A stretch of DNA of 64,000 nt. It comes from Streptomyces sp. NBC_01116 (GTDB taxonomy: Bacteria; Actinomycetota; Actinomycetes; Streptomycetales; Streptomycetaceae). Location: contig NZ_CP108644.1 in NCBI RefSeq assembly GCF_041435495.1, positions 744,001 through 808,000 on the forward strand, in the 5' to 3' direction. The translations under genes were made by a program, and so were the position numbers. The notes under the pieces are model-generated. The model was not told the origin of the DNA and ran no database searches. It worked only from the letters and a program-made list of their open reading frames with translations. Positions 35,701-40,544 of this stretch are shown piece by piece (the first letter of the stretch is position 1; every line of letters begins with the position of its first letter).

Positions 35701-38234
35701 AGGACGCATCCGGTGTCCCCGGACCCGCCCGCGTCGGGATCGACGATCCGCGCGACCAGCTCCCGCTCCCCCAGCCGCAGTTCCCTCAGCCCGCGCATGG
35801 CCGGCCCGTAGTCGAGCCCCCGGTCGCGGAACTCCGCGTACACCTCCGCGTGCCCGCGCTCGCGGGGGCACGCGGCCAGCAGCGCGGCGAGGTCGAGCCG
35901 GACCGGCTCCTGGGCCGTGACGGTCTCGGCCAGCCCCGAACTGTGCACGGTGCCGGGGGCCGTTCCGGTGGAGAGCTCGAAGCCGATCGCGCCGCCGTCC
36001 CTCGGGGTGAGCCCCACCCGGACCTCGGCCGGCCCGTCCCGCACGACCAGCGGGCGCGACCACCCCATCGCGCGGAGCCGGACGGCCGGCGGCGCCCCGG
36101 CGTCCCCGCCCGCCGCGCGGGCCACCGCCGCACGGACCATCTCCACCTGGGCCGCCGCCGGCAGCACGGGCGTGCCGCGCACCAGGTGCGCGGCGAGGAA
36201 CGGCTCCTCCCCGGTGAAGGTCGAGGTGAAGCGCTGCCCTCCGGACCCGGGGACGGCGGCGTGGAGGAGGGGGTGCGGCACCGCGGAACGGGACAGCGCC
36301 GCCGTCCGCGTCCGCTGCTCCCCCGTGCGCGCCGGCTCCCTTCGCACCGTCTCGGCCCGCCCCGAGGGCGTCTGCGTACGCGCGGTCTCCGCGGGCGTCC
36401 CGTCCGCCGTCGCTCTCCCCGCGTCGTCGTCCTTCGGCGGAACCCTGAACCAGTGGCGCTCGCGGGCGAACGGATACCCGGGGAGACGCACACGGCGCGC
36501 ATGTGCCGTGTGCGTCTCCCCGAGCCGCTCCGCCCAGTCCACCGTCCCGCCGCCCGCCCAGAGCGTCGCGGTCGCCCTCGGCCCGGCGGCGTCGGCGTCG
36601 GCACGCACCGTCGCGCCCAGGTGCACCTCACCCTCGGCCCGCTCACCATCCGCGAACCCTGCCAGCAGGAGGGCGAGTTCGGCACGGTCCGCGACGATGA
36701 ACGCGACCCGCGCCCGCATCGGGTCGCGGCCGATCCGGAGCGTGTGCGCGATGTCCGCGAGCGCCTGAGCGGGCTGCTCCCGCAGATGGGAGAGCAGGGT
36801 GCGCGCGACGACACGCAGCCGTTCCGGTGTCCTCGCGGAGAGGGGCACGAGATGCGGACCCGGCGGCTCCGTCCGGCGCGTCCGGTCGGCGAGGTACTCC
36901 TCCAGCACGACGTGCGCGTTCGTACCGCCGAACCCGAAGGAGCTCACTCCGGCCCGGCGTGGCGGGACAGCGCCGTCCTGCCCGGGCGGCGCCTCCCAGG
37001 GCCGGGTCTCCCGGACGACGTGGAACGGACTGTCGTCGAAGCTGATGAGCCGGTTCTGCTTGCGGAAGTTGACGGTGGCGGGCAGCGCCCGGTGTGCCAT
37101 GGAGGCGATCACCTTGGCGATCCCGGCGACCCCGGCGGCCCCTTCCAGATGTCCGATGTTGGTCTTGACCGACCCGATCCCGCAGCTCGCCGACCGGGCG
37201 ACGGTGCCCTGCGCCGCGTGCAGGTTCCGGAAGGCGGTCTTGAGGGCCATGACCTCGATCGGGTCGCCGACGGGCGTCCCCGGACCGTGCGCCTCGATGT
37301 AGCTGACGGTCTCCGGGCGGATTCCGGCGCGGGTGTAGAGCCCTTCGATCAGGTTCGCCTGCGCGGTCGGGCTGGTGACGGTCAGGGAGTTGGTCCGGCC
37401 GCCGTGGTTCGTGGCGACCCCCTTGATGACCGCGTGGACAAGATCACCGTCCGCGACGGCCTGTGCGAGGGGTTTCAGCAGGAGCACCGCACCGCCCTCG
37501 CCCCGTACGTAGCCGTCGGCGCCCTGGTCGAAGGCGCTCGCACGGCCGGTCCGCGACAGCATGCTCGCCTGGCTGAAGGCGACGAAGTGCTTCGGCGACC
37601 AGATCAGGTTGACCCCGCCGGCGAGGGCGAGGCCGCACTCGCCGTGGCCCAGCGCGCGCACCGCTTCGTACACCGCTACCAGCGAACTCGAACACGCGGT
37701 GTCGTTGGTGATGCTCGGACCCTGGAGGTCGAGCTGGTACGAGATCCGGTTCGCGATGATCGAGTAGGCGGTACCGGTGGGGAAGTAGGCGTCCGTCCGC
37801 ACCCCTTCGCGTTCCATCATCTCCGCGTAGTCCGCGTGGCAGACACCCATGAAGACGCCTGTCGCCGTGCCGGCCAGATCGCCCGCCGCGTATCCCGCGT
37901 TCTCCACGGCCCGCCAGGCGAGTTCGAGCGCCATCCTCTGCTGCGGGTCCATGCTCTCCGCCTCGCGCGGCGAGATGGCGAAGAAGTCGGCGTCGAAGCG
38001 GTCCGCGTGCTCGACGAAGCCTCCCCAGACGCTGTTGGTCTTCTGCGCCCCGCGCCGGGGATCTCCGAAATACCGCTCCTTGGACCAGCGTTCGGGCGGC
38101 ACCTCCGAGATGAGCGACCGGCCGGCCAAGAGGTGTCCGGCCAGCTCCTCCAGCGTCTCGGCGCCGGGGAAGCGCAGGGCGATTCCGATGATCGCCACAT
38201 CGTCCGCCGCGGACGCGGGTACGACCGTGCTCAT
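17754..38234 (-). CDS. chxE: AT-less (trans-AT) modular type I polyketide synthase, five modules plus thioesterase
   Basis: A single 6826-residue protein with domain order KS-DH-KR-ACP / KS-B-ACP / KS-KR-ACP / KS-ACP / KS-DH-KR-MT-ACP-TE. No acyltransferase domain is present; malonyl units must come from the discrete acyltransferase encoded at 40545-41420. All five KS domains keep the Cys-His-His triad (Cys181/His316/His362; Cys1730/His1866/His1906; Cys2800/His2933/His2974; Cys3995/His4130/His4170; Cys4754/His4889/His4929). Starter C3 plus five C2 units equals the C13 backbone of cycloheximide before methylation. The start ATG 38234 overlaps the TGA of the amidotransferase gene (ATGA) and has GGGAGG upstream; the stop overlaps the LysR start. 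Separate entries describe the modules. The symbol is my recollection of the published cycloheximide synthase. Confidence 0.95.
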   Translation of the reverse strand: MSTVVPASAADDVAIIGIALRFPGAETLEELAGHLLAGRSLISEVPPERWSKERYFGDPRRGAQKTNSVWGGFVEHADRFDADFFAISPREAESMDPQQRMALELAWRAVENAGYAAGDLAGTATGVFMGVCHADYAEMMEREGVRTDAYFPTGTAYSIIANRISYQLDLQGPSITNDTACSSSLVAVYEAVRALGHGECGLALAGGVNLIWSPKHFVAFSQASMLSRTGRASAFDQGADGYVRGEGGAVLLLKPLAQAVADGDLVHAVIKGVATNHGGRTNSLTVTSPTAQANLIEGLYTRAGIRPETVSYIEAHGPGTPVGDPIEVMALKTAFRNLHAAQGTVARSASCGIGSVKTNIGHLEGAAGVAGIAKVIASMAHRALPATVNFRKQNRLISFDDSPFHVVRETRPWEAPPGQDGAVPPRRAGVSSFGFGGTNAHVVLEEYLADRTRRTEPPGPHLVPLSARTPERLRVVARTLLSHLREQPAQALADIAHTLRIGRDPMRARVAFIVADRAELALLLAGFADGERAEGEVHLGATVRADADAAGPRATATLWAGGGTVDWAERLGETHTAHARRVRLPGYPFARERHWFRVPPKDDDAGRATADGTPAETARTQTPSGRAETVRREPARTGEQRTRTAALSRSAVPHPLLHAAVPGSGGQRFTSTFTGEEPFLAAHLVRGTPVLPAAAQVEMVRAAVARAAGGDAGAPPAVRLRAMGWSRPLVVRDGPAEVRVGLTPRDGGAIGFELSTGTAPGTVHSSGLAETVTAQEPVRLDLAALLAACPRERGHAEVYAEFRDRGLDYGPAMRGLRELRLGERELVARIVDPDAGGSGDTGCVLPPSVLDAAFQASVVLLADTSPSTGGGRSVPVLPFAFEELTVHGPCAPETWAWVRRCEGRGALDMFDIDLCDGKGTMSVSLRGLVQRTEPAGAARGTGPGAGGNTVTAAVSWVPAPLTATGDGTGPAPVVRGYLGGRAAGHTAAAAQLTGFTVAGLPDVEPGRVADGVGAALDLVFRDVTDVVRSKPGGPRRFVVLVDDRLPRHYHAPLTGLFRTVVLENPRVSGRVVRVADLDAAPPERIAEILRAEALDRSADCDIRHGADGTRHASRPGELRLGDGPEVPPLKEGGVYWITGGLGGLGRHVARYFGRHAGVTVVLSGRSEPGAGSGAALRELRDAGVDAHHVPVDVSSGADVDRAVRAITEAHGTIDGIVHAAGVLRDAYVFTKDASDLRTVLAPKIDGVLHLDAASRGLTLDFFVAFSSVAGVFGSAGQSDYAAANAFLDAFAHHRQALVDIGERTGRTRAVSWPLWDDGGMSVDAVTLRTMRRDRGWEALPTEDGLRLLGRVLGDAPPHVVVAHGAAATLTAAPTPPEAPPTGTPSAPAGTASTVTDEELTERATALLRRVVGEALHRDPGTLEETVDLIEYGIDSLAILDTTAALEELFGPLPKTIFFEYTDIAGVAGYFVAEHAGALRTVFDAEAPHRTDGEQAGDTTDPADTTAPIGSTDTDTATDTATDTATDPPGLPAAAAEAEAAPESVPGRREAPDGRDDYHDIAIIGVSGNYPGAETLDELWSVLAEGRHEFREVPRERWDHDAIYSRDRSVLGKSSIRTGTFLQDIDTFDPRYFRISKREAENMSPEVRLFLRAGVEALEDAGYSRETLRRKYDGDVGVLAGSMSNHYGLYGFENGLTRGSAASGSYTGTLPNMLSYFYGFTGPSLFVDTMCSGSSTCVHQAVQMLRARECSMAVAGGVNLLLHPYNLISSSQEHFTTANSDVIRSFGLGADGTILGEGVGALVLKPLVEAERDGDHVYAVIKGTALANAGVRNGFTVPSPRMQARAIEKAIDDAGVDPRTISYVEAHGSGTSLGDPIEVKALTTAYQKYTPETGFCAIGSVKSNMGHLLHAAGMIGLAKVILQFQRGQLVPSLHSSVTNPDIDFSRTPFRVQQEVAAWKPPVTTVDGREVTHPRRAGITSIGAGGMNSHMILEEYPRQDGGAPGGPPGGREELLVFSAMNESALSAYLTRFRAFLAGAAAPDLASVAHTLRVGKNELPCRWAFLARTPDEALAAVDRRLAGDRDLAAALAGGGARAADLRDLATTWVDGKSVDWERADAQDAPRPRRVSLPAYPFERVRCWVAREDGAPSVTAPLALREKLHPFLGRNASDVTGLRYVLDVHLDDLLDYGRTLGERPDRTRGIVPTFAIDLAIAAAKVSSFSDGSVVRGLRLLGPVDWPAAARLVTVLDTSGGRTAAGAVHTEDASGRRTAVAAFDLRADEGTGTRPSGHPHAERFVGLLPGALAPDLAEALSPAAFLAELAGGGVGYGPELAGVEGVFRLRDGRLALRLGAPELQRDHVKPHVSLAPQVLSAVAQGLQFEAKRTGDPRWARSAPHRIDEIRLFADGPAGRVPVAYAVFDVTAQGEGIGGSVGLLDRNGDVVGVLAGLWCGDDEGPREDPAVNARTAGATGSGAGRRSAGELDGTPRESVEAGGLLAFAVDELRGLASGILKFDLDELDARTGFDAFGFDSISLIALAQQAGERLGIELTPAVFFDRNTFASLGEHLVAEHPAALRTAYERSTGTPDRTRTPARTSEAPPRPTPDAGHRTAREKAEVPDAAPRPAAPRPAVANAAFPIAVIGAAGSFPGAPDLDAYWANLAAGTDHVRAFPVDRYDTRYARIVEASDFPRHAGVLDGVDAFDAAFFRILPREAELMDPQHRLALQTVWNAVENSGYAPAGLPESTGLFFGVSGTDYATLLAAHGTPPDAFTSTGNAHSMLANRISYVLDIHGPSEPVDTACSSSLVAVHRAVEALRSGACDAAIAGGVNLLLSVDTFVSAAQAGMLSPDGRCKTFASDANGYVRGEGVGAVVLKPLAAAERDGDAILAVVVGSAENHGGRANSLTAPNGTAQADLVVRAMDGIDPRTIGYLEAHGTGTALGDPVEVQALRNAYRRLGSDGGGTCALGSVKANIGHLEAAAGIAGLLKTVLAMEHGTLPPSRNCDEINPYIQLDGSPFRIIRTSEPWERARDRHGAPVPRRAGVSSFGFGGANCHIVLEEYPGKDQEAASARDLDAPEGRRVAVPLSARTERELRERARDLLAHLEDARHTDSLRSIAWTLQTGREPMAERVGWAVSSRGELVSRLRAFISDREDGPDPAPGQDPDGLTELIARWRGGGEAEWRRLYGPDGAGAGTPRRAHLPAYPFARDRYWIPRGAEPDASAQAPVPGRELPSVPAPAAREPVPAPASGTTLLVPRWTPRPATGVAGPAAGSPYRHHAVILCGTPASLKDGVERLLPGVRCHAVTTAGQRPETRFTDLSRQVFELARTLAAEAHDGTTLVQVVTSATEDEETGPALSALLRTTALENPRVTGQVLVLDGASDRDRIAGAVLENAQHADDPLVLHRDTGRHVRTWSPRTAAGTGTPWRSGGTYLITGGAGGIGAVVARRIARDTERPGLVLVGRSAPGPRTDRLLAELRDAGADARYAVADVSRWEEVRHLVAEVRERSGAIHGVIHAAGVIHDAYVKDKTPEEWEAVLAPKVDGAVHLDRATADLPLESFVLFSSGAAVTGNPGQSDYATANAHLGTFATRRNVRVAAGGRSGRTVSIAWPLWKDGGMTVDDATRAYLRRHRGLVPMESDAGLDALLNSWRLGEAGEDQIWVHHGERGETAHGPTTAPAPVSVPAPVSASGAAEAPASAPETAGGAAPDRETLRSVLGLFARVTKLPPHAIDPDRPLDDLALDSVMVIQLNKELHTAFGETSTTLFYEAPTLRAVAEHLTDPRTRAGQETSAASGATEASGAAEAPRAAADPSGVPAQDDAIAIIGMSGRYPGARNTDEFWRNLTAGRDRITEIPRDRWPLEGFYEPDRATAVANGLSYSKWGGFLEDFDAFDPHFFRIAPRDAYAMDPQERLFLQASWEVIEDAGYTREELARRHQRRVGVFAGVTKSGHARHGEAELPSGERIAPALSFASLSARTSYVLDLQGPSLTIDTMCSSSLTAIHEACEHLRQGSCELAVAGGVNLYLHPSDYVELCRSGMLSAQSRLRSFGSGADGFVPGEGVGAVLLKPLARALADGDRVLAVVRGTSINHGGRSSGYTVPSPAAQAELIGDALARAGISARDVGYVEAHGTGTELGDPIEVKGLSLAFEKFTGDRQFCAIGSVKSVIGHLEAAAGIAGVTKAVLQLRHRTLVPSLHAEEPNPGIRFEETPFRLQRASAPWESGGPRITAVSSFGAGGSNAHVIIEEYVADAAPAERAADDGEQLVVLSARTPEQLRHSAARLVAFLEQEEAHGRTVRLADLAFTLRSGREAMTERLAVTVLSLPELRRVLGAFAETGDGTAVPGLHRGSAGQDRGAAAAIWADDGLRELVAERWGREGKQDKLAALWADGVDLDWRALPGAVPPPRRIALPTYPFARDRFWIGDLEPAGHTIDTGVRTGASTGAPAGAPAATPRTAPGTSSQEPAGTAPGAGIARLVRAKIADVLVMPPDEIEGGLAFADYGLDSILAVRLVHVLNEELGTDLATDVVFDHSSADRLAAHLLAEFGPLPARTSVPTAPGTPAPVPAPTHSGVTAARPATTGGSVPVGPSAGSEPIAVIGMSGRFAGSDTLDELWTHLANGDDLITEATRWDLPATGPDGSARCTQGGFLDGIDRFDPLFFGISGVEAAVMDPQQRLLLEEAWKALEDAGHAGRQLSGSRCGVYVGCWNGDYHELVGENGPAQAFWGNMASLIPARASYVLDLKGPALAVDTACSSSLIAIDLACRGLRSGETDMALAGGVFVQTTPRLYELAGRAGMLSPTGRCHTFDHRADGFVPGEGVGVLVLKRLDDAIADGDHIHGVIRATGSNHDGATNGITAPSSVSQEALLRDVHASGGIDAGAIQLLEAHGTGTPLGDPIEFSALSRVFRAGTERTGFCALGSVKSNLGHTQFAAGVAGVFKILLAMRHRQIPASLHFEKPGGAIDLDTSPFYLSTHAHPWEPPSDGGPRRGAVSSFGASGTNAHLVIEEAPDIARAGAPTSGLPRLVVLSAHSREQLAQQVARLAERVRHEHAPDLGDLAYTLAVGRDRFPHRFACVAEDRAELLRILDEGLDGTEAFTGGPAPEGRGRPDADTSRGEACLERCTRFTATGTDAAKYGAEGGGVRAGADARRGDAENRPADVGTHRADVETHRADLTVLAGCFARGDALDFGAIFPAGAHRRVPLPTYPFARESHWAGPPPAAPRPVPATSGERPGAGHPLIHRTSEVPDSPGALRASAVFTDAEPVLRDHTVRGQHVLPGVVHLELARETAVRLWGADATAPLLMRDITWVRPATVEGGVPLGVDVLVKPGEDDGLAFEITARADGGADPTVLSTGRVFRTGTTRPDRVDLTSLRAARTTPVSAEGVREALAAMGIVHGPSLRAIRAAYVDTGTRTVLAELELPAGAGPADGGAVLPPALLDSAIQASIALHLTDGPADLETAVPFALDRFELLAPCPSSAWAVVRVADGAGPATALSRLDVDITDLHGRVCVRMTGYTARRPKEPVPSLFAPVWEPVAAYTAGEHAPDPAEHVLVVGGTAEQRAALVGRHPGATPWDLAPGASTDEIADRLRATAPVGHLVWIAPGPGPDDGQALLPTDTAGFTRAQEEGVVAAFRTAKALVATGHDARPLRITLVTRRALTTYDDEPTAPAHAGLHGFFGSLAQEYANWSVRRADLDTAGLPDDLLTLPGRSGDDPLAHRAGQWLARRWAPNEPGDPQHAPYRQGGVYVVIGGAGGLGVQWTRHVVRHHDAHVIWIGRRPKDASIDARLAEAGGRVSYLSADAADPASLRLAHKEVKRRHPRIHGVVQAALDLRDRSLARMDEATLRASLAAKVDVGVAMAEVFADEALDFALFFSSVQSFTTAAGQSNYAAGCTFGDAYAHFLDRHWPCPVKVMNWGWWGSVGSASTERHKEHMARWGLLSIEAPEAMDALDTLLGGPQRQLSFIKVRDLDAIEALDPTTRITVHPRARTRVAPARVASAAAPPAEWEAIRAIAAWRSDERDPLLARMVRGHLQALGGLRDPGTPTSPGDIDRLRRRAGILDRYATWLDHALRIVPDTAPSLDALVREWDECRARWSTDPDKAAELALLDATLRALPGILTGVTRPTDVLFPRGSVELVEGTYRDNRVADLYNRAMADAAVSVVAERLRLDPSTRLRILEIGAGTGGTSVGMFAALRPFQEHIETYTYTDLSKAFLNHARTAYGPDVPYLSYARFDAEQPLAGQRGVESGSYDLVVAANVLHATRDTRNTIRNAKAALRDGGWLLLNELADFDVSSHLTFGLLEGWWLFEDDALRVPGSPALSPDNWRKVLESEGFAAVVPVLPEARELGQQIIAAESDGLARQSVARRTGRGPADRKPGRGQPAGRREATPPAAEDSPSPPAAVAVPRPPAPAFVQVPAQPLDAGGAVAPSVAGPGNRAEALAGYLRDRAAETLGVPADRIALSTPLSDYGMDSILVLQLTNALREDLGEVSSTLLFDAESVEELADHFVTSGGPHVDALVARLNPVAGGRPDPGPAPRPAADAPRTVAALFRTVLETGTPQQAGDLLSMAARLRPVFAAGAGDEPELLRLSDGRREPDLVCLPSLIAPTGAHQYVNFAGALRGRRQVWAASLPGYRPGEPLPVDLEAAAERLAATLLRRFGRGGFALAGYSSGGWLAHDVVRRLEAAGAPPAGLVLLDTPRTTGAAMVRGMAVITRRLLERFPRLPLDDEQVTAMAWYGGLLDGWRPLPVTTPTLVAGAAQEGPLLELLGEDARSGWPLEHRRTDLTGDHFSLLEEHAGATALTVDRWLDTLRDRAGGAR
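17757..18557 (-). other. PKS C-terminal thioesterase domain
   Basis: Residues about 6560-6826. An alpha/beta-hydrolase type I thioesterase with nucleophile Ser6677 in GYSSG, Asp6704 in VLLDTP and His6796 in TGDHFSLL. It would hydrolyse the finished chain to a free acid, which explains why a separate ATP-dependent carboxylic acid reductase is in the cluster. Confidence 0.85.
18675..24473 (-). other. PKS module 5: KS-DH-KR-MT-ACP
   Basis: Residues about 4588-6520. KS (Cys4754). Dehydratase at about 5240-5510 (HTVRGQHVLP with His5271; LLDSAIQ with Asp5443). Ketoreductase at about 5530-6030 (VIGGAGGLG; Tyr5893 in SNYAAGC, the Cys variant common in trans-AT ketoreductases). C-methyltransferase at about 6090-6340 (ILEIGAGTGGTS SAM-binding motif; YDLVVAANVLHAT). 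ACP Ser6479 in YGMDSILV. Predicted role: last extension, SAM-dependent alpha-methylation and formation of the C11=C12 double bond needed for aromatisation after cyclisation. Confidence 0.85.
24555..26792 (-). other. PKS module 4: KS-ACP
   Basis: Residues about 3815-4560. KS with DTMCSSS (Cys3995), the usual post-KS linker ending YPFARDRFW, an Ala/Pro/Thr-rich spacer, and ACP Ser4506 in YGLDSILA. It has no reducing or methylating domain. The beta-ketone is kept, matching the ring ketone (C9) of cycloheximide. The alpha carbon added here (C10) carries a methyl group in cycloheximide although this module has no methyltransferase. Confidence 0.85.
26865..30392 (-). other. PKS module 3: KS-KR-ACP
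   Basis: Residues about 2615-3790. KS with DTACSSS (Cys2800). A ketoreductase with intact cofactor motif (ITGGAGGIG, about 3433), HAAGVIHD, and catalytic Ser and Tyr3578 in SDYATAN. ACP with Ser3744 in LALDSVMV. There is no dehydratase. It should leave a beta-hydroxyl, which in a cycloheximide-type chain is the carbinol between glutarimide methylene and ring (C7). Confidence 0.85.
30495..33572 (-). other. PKS module 2: KS-branching (B)-ACP, glutarimide-forming
   Basis: Residues about 1555-2580. The KS has an unusual active-site context, DTMCSGSSTC (Cys1730). Between KS and ACP lies a domain of about 290 residues (about 2155-2445) with a dehydratase-like double hot-dog look, but without the HxxxGxxxxP histidine and with Ser2371 where the catalytic Asp of a dehydratase would be (PQVLSAVAQG). 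This is the pattern of branching (B) domains, known from the rhizoxin KS-B-ACP module and from glutarimide synthases. ACP Ser2530 lies in FGFDSISLI. Predicted role: Michael addition of malonyl-ACP to the enoyl chain on the KS, then attack of the amide nitrogen to close the glutarimide. Confidence 0.75.
33795..38234 (-). other. PKS module 1: KS-DH-KR-ACP
   Basis: Residues 1-1480. KS at about 12-450 (TACSSS with Cys181). Active-looking dehydratase at about 650-930 (HLVRGTPVLP with His683; LDAAFQ with Asp851). Ketoreductase at about 950-1370 (TGGLGGLG; HAAGVLRD, the LRD form frequent in trans-AT ketoreductases; Tyr1280 in SDYAAAN). ACP with Ser1435 in YGIDSLAI. Predicted role: condense the malonamyl starter with malonyl, then reduce and dehydrate to an alpha,beta-unsaturated thioester that carries a terminal amide, the substrate for branching in module 2. 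Confidence 0.85.
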
Positions 38235-40267
38235 CGGAGGCCTCCCGCACCCGGGAGGGCGTGCCCGGCGGGCCGCGGCCCCCGGGAGCCGCGGCGATCG
38301 ACGATCGTGCCCACCTTCAGCTCCGCTTCCAGGTGGCCGTCCTTCCCCCAGTCCCGGCCGCCCACGAACTGCTGGTGGAGGACGGCGGTGGACAGCAGGT
38401 AGACGAAGGCCTGGTCCTCCTTCGTGCTGATCCCCTCGCTGGGTGTGGCCATGATCTTCGCCACGAGCTTCCTCGCGAACACGGGGTCGATGCCGTCGAT
38501 CTTCTCCAGCTCCGCGTCCGAGAGCAGCAGCTCCATGTAGTCGGGCCGCTGCTCCTTGAAGACGGCCGCGCCGGGGGCCCGGTACGGCTGCTTGCGCCGG
38601 GCGAGGCTCGATTCCGGCAGCTCACCCCGGAAAGCCTCCTTGAGGAGGACCTTCTCCTCGGAACCGTCGTCGAACCGCAGATTGACCGAGGCCGCCGCGC
38701 GGACCACCGCGGGATCGAGGAAGGGGCAGCGGTTCTCGATGCCGTGCGCGAGGCTCATGCGCTCCCCCTGGGTGGAGAGGAGGTAACCGGGCAGCAGGGT
38801 CTTGAACTCGAGCCACTGGGCCTTCTGCACGGGACTCAGTGCTGCGTATCCGGGCGTCGACGCCGTCAGGGCCACGAGGTCCGCGAACGGATCGCCCCGT
38901 TCCTTCAGCAGCCGTGCGGCGAAACGGCCGTTCTGGTAGCGGAGTTCGTGCGAGAAGAGACCGGGGAGCCGTTCGACGGCGAATTGCTCGAACAGGCCTT
39001 TCAGCCGCGCCCGGTTCGCGGGGCCGAAGTGGCTCAGCTCGGGGTGGAGGCCACCGATCCGGGCCGTGCGTTCGTCGTCGGAGAGGTCGTGCCACGCGGC
39101 GCGCAGCAGGGTCTCACGGAAGAGCGAGTAGCCGAGGAACGCCTCGTCGGCGCCCTCGCCGCTGAGGATCACCTTGATGCCTGCGTCGCGCACATGGCGG
39201 GAGAGCAGGTACATGGGCACGAACGCGGTCCGGAACGCCGGGACTTCGGCGTGGTACACGGCGGACGGGAAGTTCGCGGCGATGTCGGCGCCGCGCACGG
39301 CGATGGACGAGTGAAGCGTCCCGAGGTGCGAGGCGACGACGTGCTGACTGCCCGACTCGTCGAAGGCCGCCTCGTCGAACTCCACCGAGAAGGTGCGGAC
39401 CTCGTGCGAGGAGAGTTCGGCCGCCAGGGCGGTGACGATGGACGAGTCGAGTCCGCCGCTCAGGTAGACGCCGACCTCGACGTCGCTCCGCAGCCGCAGC
39501 CCGACGCTTTCGCGGAGGGTGTCGCGGACCAATGCGACCGCTTCCCGTGCGGAACCGGTGAACGGCTCGACGTCTATTTCGAGTTCCGCGTACGTCGTCA
39601 GATCCGTGCGTCCACCGCGCACGGTCATACAGCTCCCCATGGGCAGTTGGCGAATGTGCCGGAAGGGGGTCCGGTCGGGCAACGGGGTCCACACCGCGAA
39701 CGCGGACGCGAGTTCACCCGGGTCCAGTTCGAAGCGGAATCCCGGGAATGCCTGGAACGCCTTCATCTCCGAGGCGAAGAGGAAATCCTCGCCCCGACCG
39801 GTGCCGCTCCCCCGGTCGCTGTAGAAGAGTGGGCGCTTGCCGTACCTGTCCCGGGCCAGGAAGAGGTCTCCGGAGACCGCGTCCCGGATGGCGAACGCGA
39901 ACGCGCCGTTGAAACGGGGCAGACAGCCGGCACCCCATTGGGCCCACGCCTGGAGGACCACTTCCGTGTCCGAGCGAGTGCGGAACCTCCGGCCGAGCCC
40001 TCGCAACTCCTGCCGCAGTTCGATGTGGTTGTACAACTCGCCGTTGAAGCAGATCCAGTAGCGTTCCGACGGGTCTGCCATGGGCTGGGCGCCCGTGGAG
40101 AGGTCGATGACCGACAGTCTGACCGTGCCCATCGCCACGTCGTCGTCCACGTAGTAGCCCGCCTCGTCCGGACCGCGGTGGCGGATGAGCGACAGCATCG
40201 AGGCCATCACCTCGGGCGTGGCCCCGGCGTCGAGCGAGGGCGAGACGAAGCCTGCGATTCCGCACAT
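38231..40267 (-). CDS. Amidotransferase, asparagine synthase-like (malonamyl starter formation)
   Basis: A 678-residue class II glutamine amidotransferase. Cys2 in MCGIAGF is the N-terminal nucleophile. RHRGPDE and FNGELYN are glutaminase motifs, and the PP-loop SGGLDSS (about residue 270) lies in the synthetase half. Annotation pipelines call this asparagine synthase, but beside a free ACP, a discrete AT and an AT-less PKS it matches the amidotransferases of glutarimide clusters, which convert malonyl-ACP to malonamyl-ACP and so supply the imide nitrogen. The TGA overlaps the PKS start (ATGA). It lies 16 bp after the ACP gene. By order it corresponds to chxD. Confidence 0.92.
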   Translation of the reverse strand: MCGIAGFVSPSLDAGATPEVMASMLSLIRHRGPDEAGYYVDDDVAMGTVRLSVIDLSTGAQPMADPSERYWICFNGELYNHIELRQELRGLGRRFRTRSDTEVVLQAWAQWGAGCLPRFNGAFAFAIRDAVSGDLFLARDRYGKRPLFYSDRGSGTGRGEDFLFASEMKAFQAFPGFRFELDPGELASAFAVWTPLPDRTPFRHIRQLPMGSCMTVRGGRTDLTTYAELEIDVEPFTGSAREAVALVRDTLRESVGLRLRSDVEVGVYLSGGLDSSIVTALAAELSSHEVRTFSVEFDEAAFDESGSQHVVASHLGTLHSSIAVRGADIAANFPSAVYHAEVPAFRTAFVPMYLLSRHVRDAGIKVILSGEGADEAFLGYSLFRETLLRAAWHDLSDDERTARIGGLHPELSHFGPANRARLKGLFEQFAVERLPGLFSHELRYQNGRFAARLLKERGDPFADLVALTASTPGYAALSPVQKAQWLEFKTLLPGYLLSTQGERMSLAHGIENRCPFLDPAVVRAAASVNLRFDDGSEEKVLLKEAFRGELPESSLARRKQPYRAPGAAVFKEQRPDYMELLLSDAELEKIDGIDPVFARKLVAKIMATPSEGISTKEDQAFVYLLSTAVLHQQFVGGRDWGKDGHLEAELKVGTIVDRRGSRGPRPAGHALPGAGGLR

Positions 40268-40283
40268 GCGGGGTCTCCTTGCT

Positions 40284-40541
40284 TCAGCGGTCGCCGCGCT
40301 CGGCGATCTTCTTCGCCACGAAGGCGTCGATGGATTCCAGCGAGGTGAGAATGTTCTTGAGGAAGTCCTCGTCCTTCAGCTGGATCGAGAATTCCTCCTC
40401 GATCGAGCCGAGGAGCTGGACATATCCGAAGGAATCGATCACCCCGGCCTTGAAGAGATCACTCCGGTCGGTCAGTTCGTCATCGAATTCAACGAGAAAC
40501 TGTTCCTCGATCATGTTCCGTAGGTGCTGGGTTCGCTCCAT
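40284..40541 (-). CDS. Discrete acyl carrier protein
   Basis: An 85-residue free-standing acyl carrier protein with phosphopantetheine Ser37 in GVIDSFGYVQL and an acidic four-helix pattern. It starts 3 bp after the end of the acyltransferase gene and precedes the amidotransferase gene. In glutarimide pathways such a carrier holds malonyl for amidation to malonamyl and then feeds module 1. Its base composition is less GC-rich than its neighbours. By order it corresponds to chxC. Confidence 0.93.
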   Translation of the reverse strand: MERTQHLRNMIEEQFLVEFDDELTDRSDLFKAGVIDSFGYVQLLGSIEEEFSIQLKDEDFLKNILTSLESIDAFVAKKIAERGDR

Positions 40542-40544
40542 GTC

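Noticed and set aside
38231..40267. Primary-metabolism asparagine synthetase
   Set aside because: The domains match, but overlap with the PKS gene and proximity to ACP and trans-AT genes point to a pathway amidotransferase.
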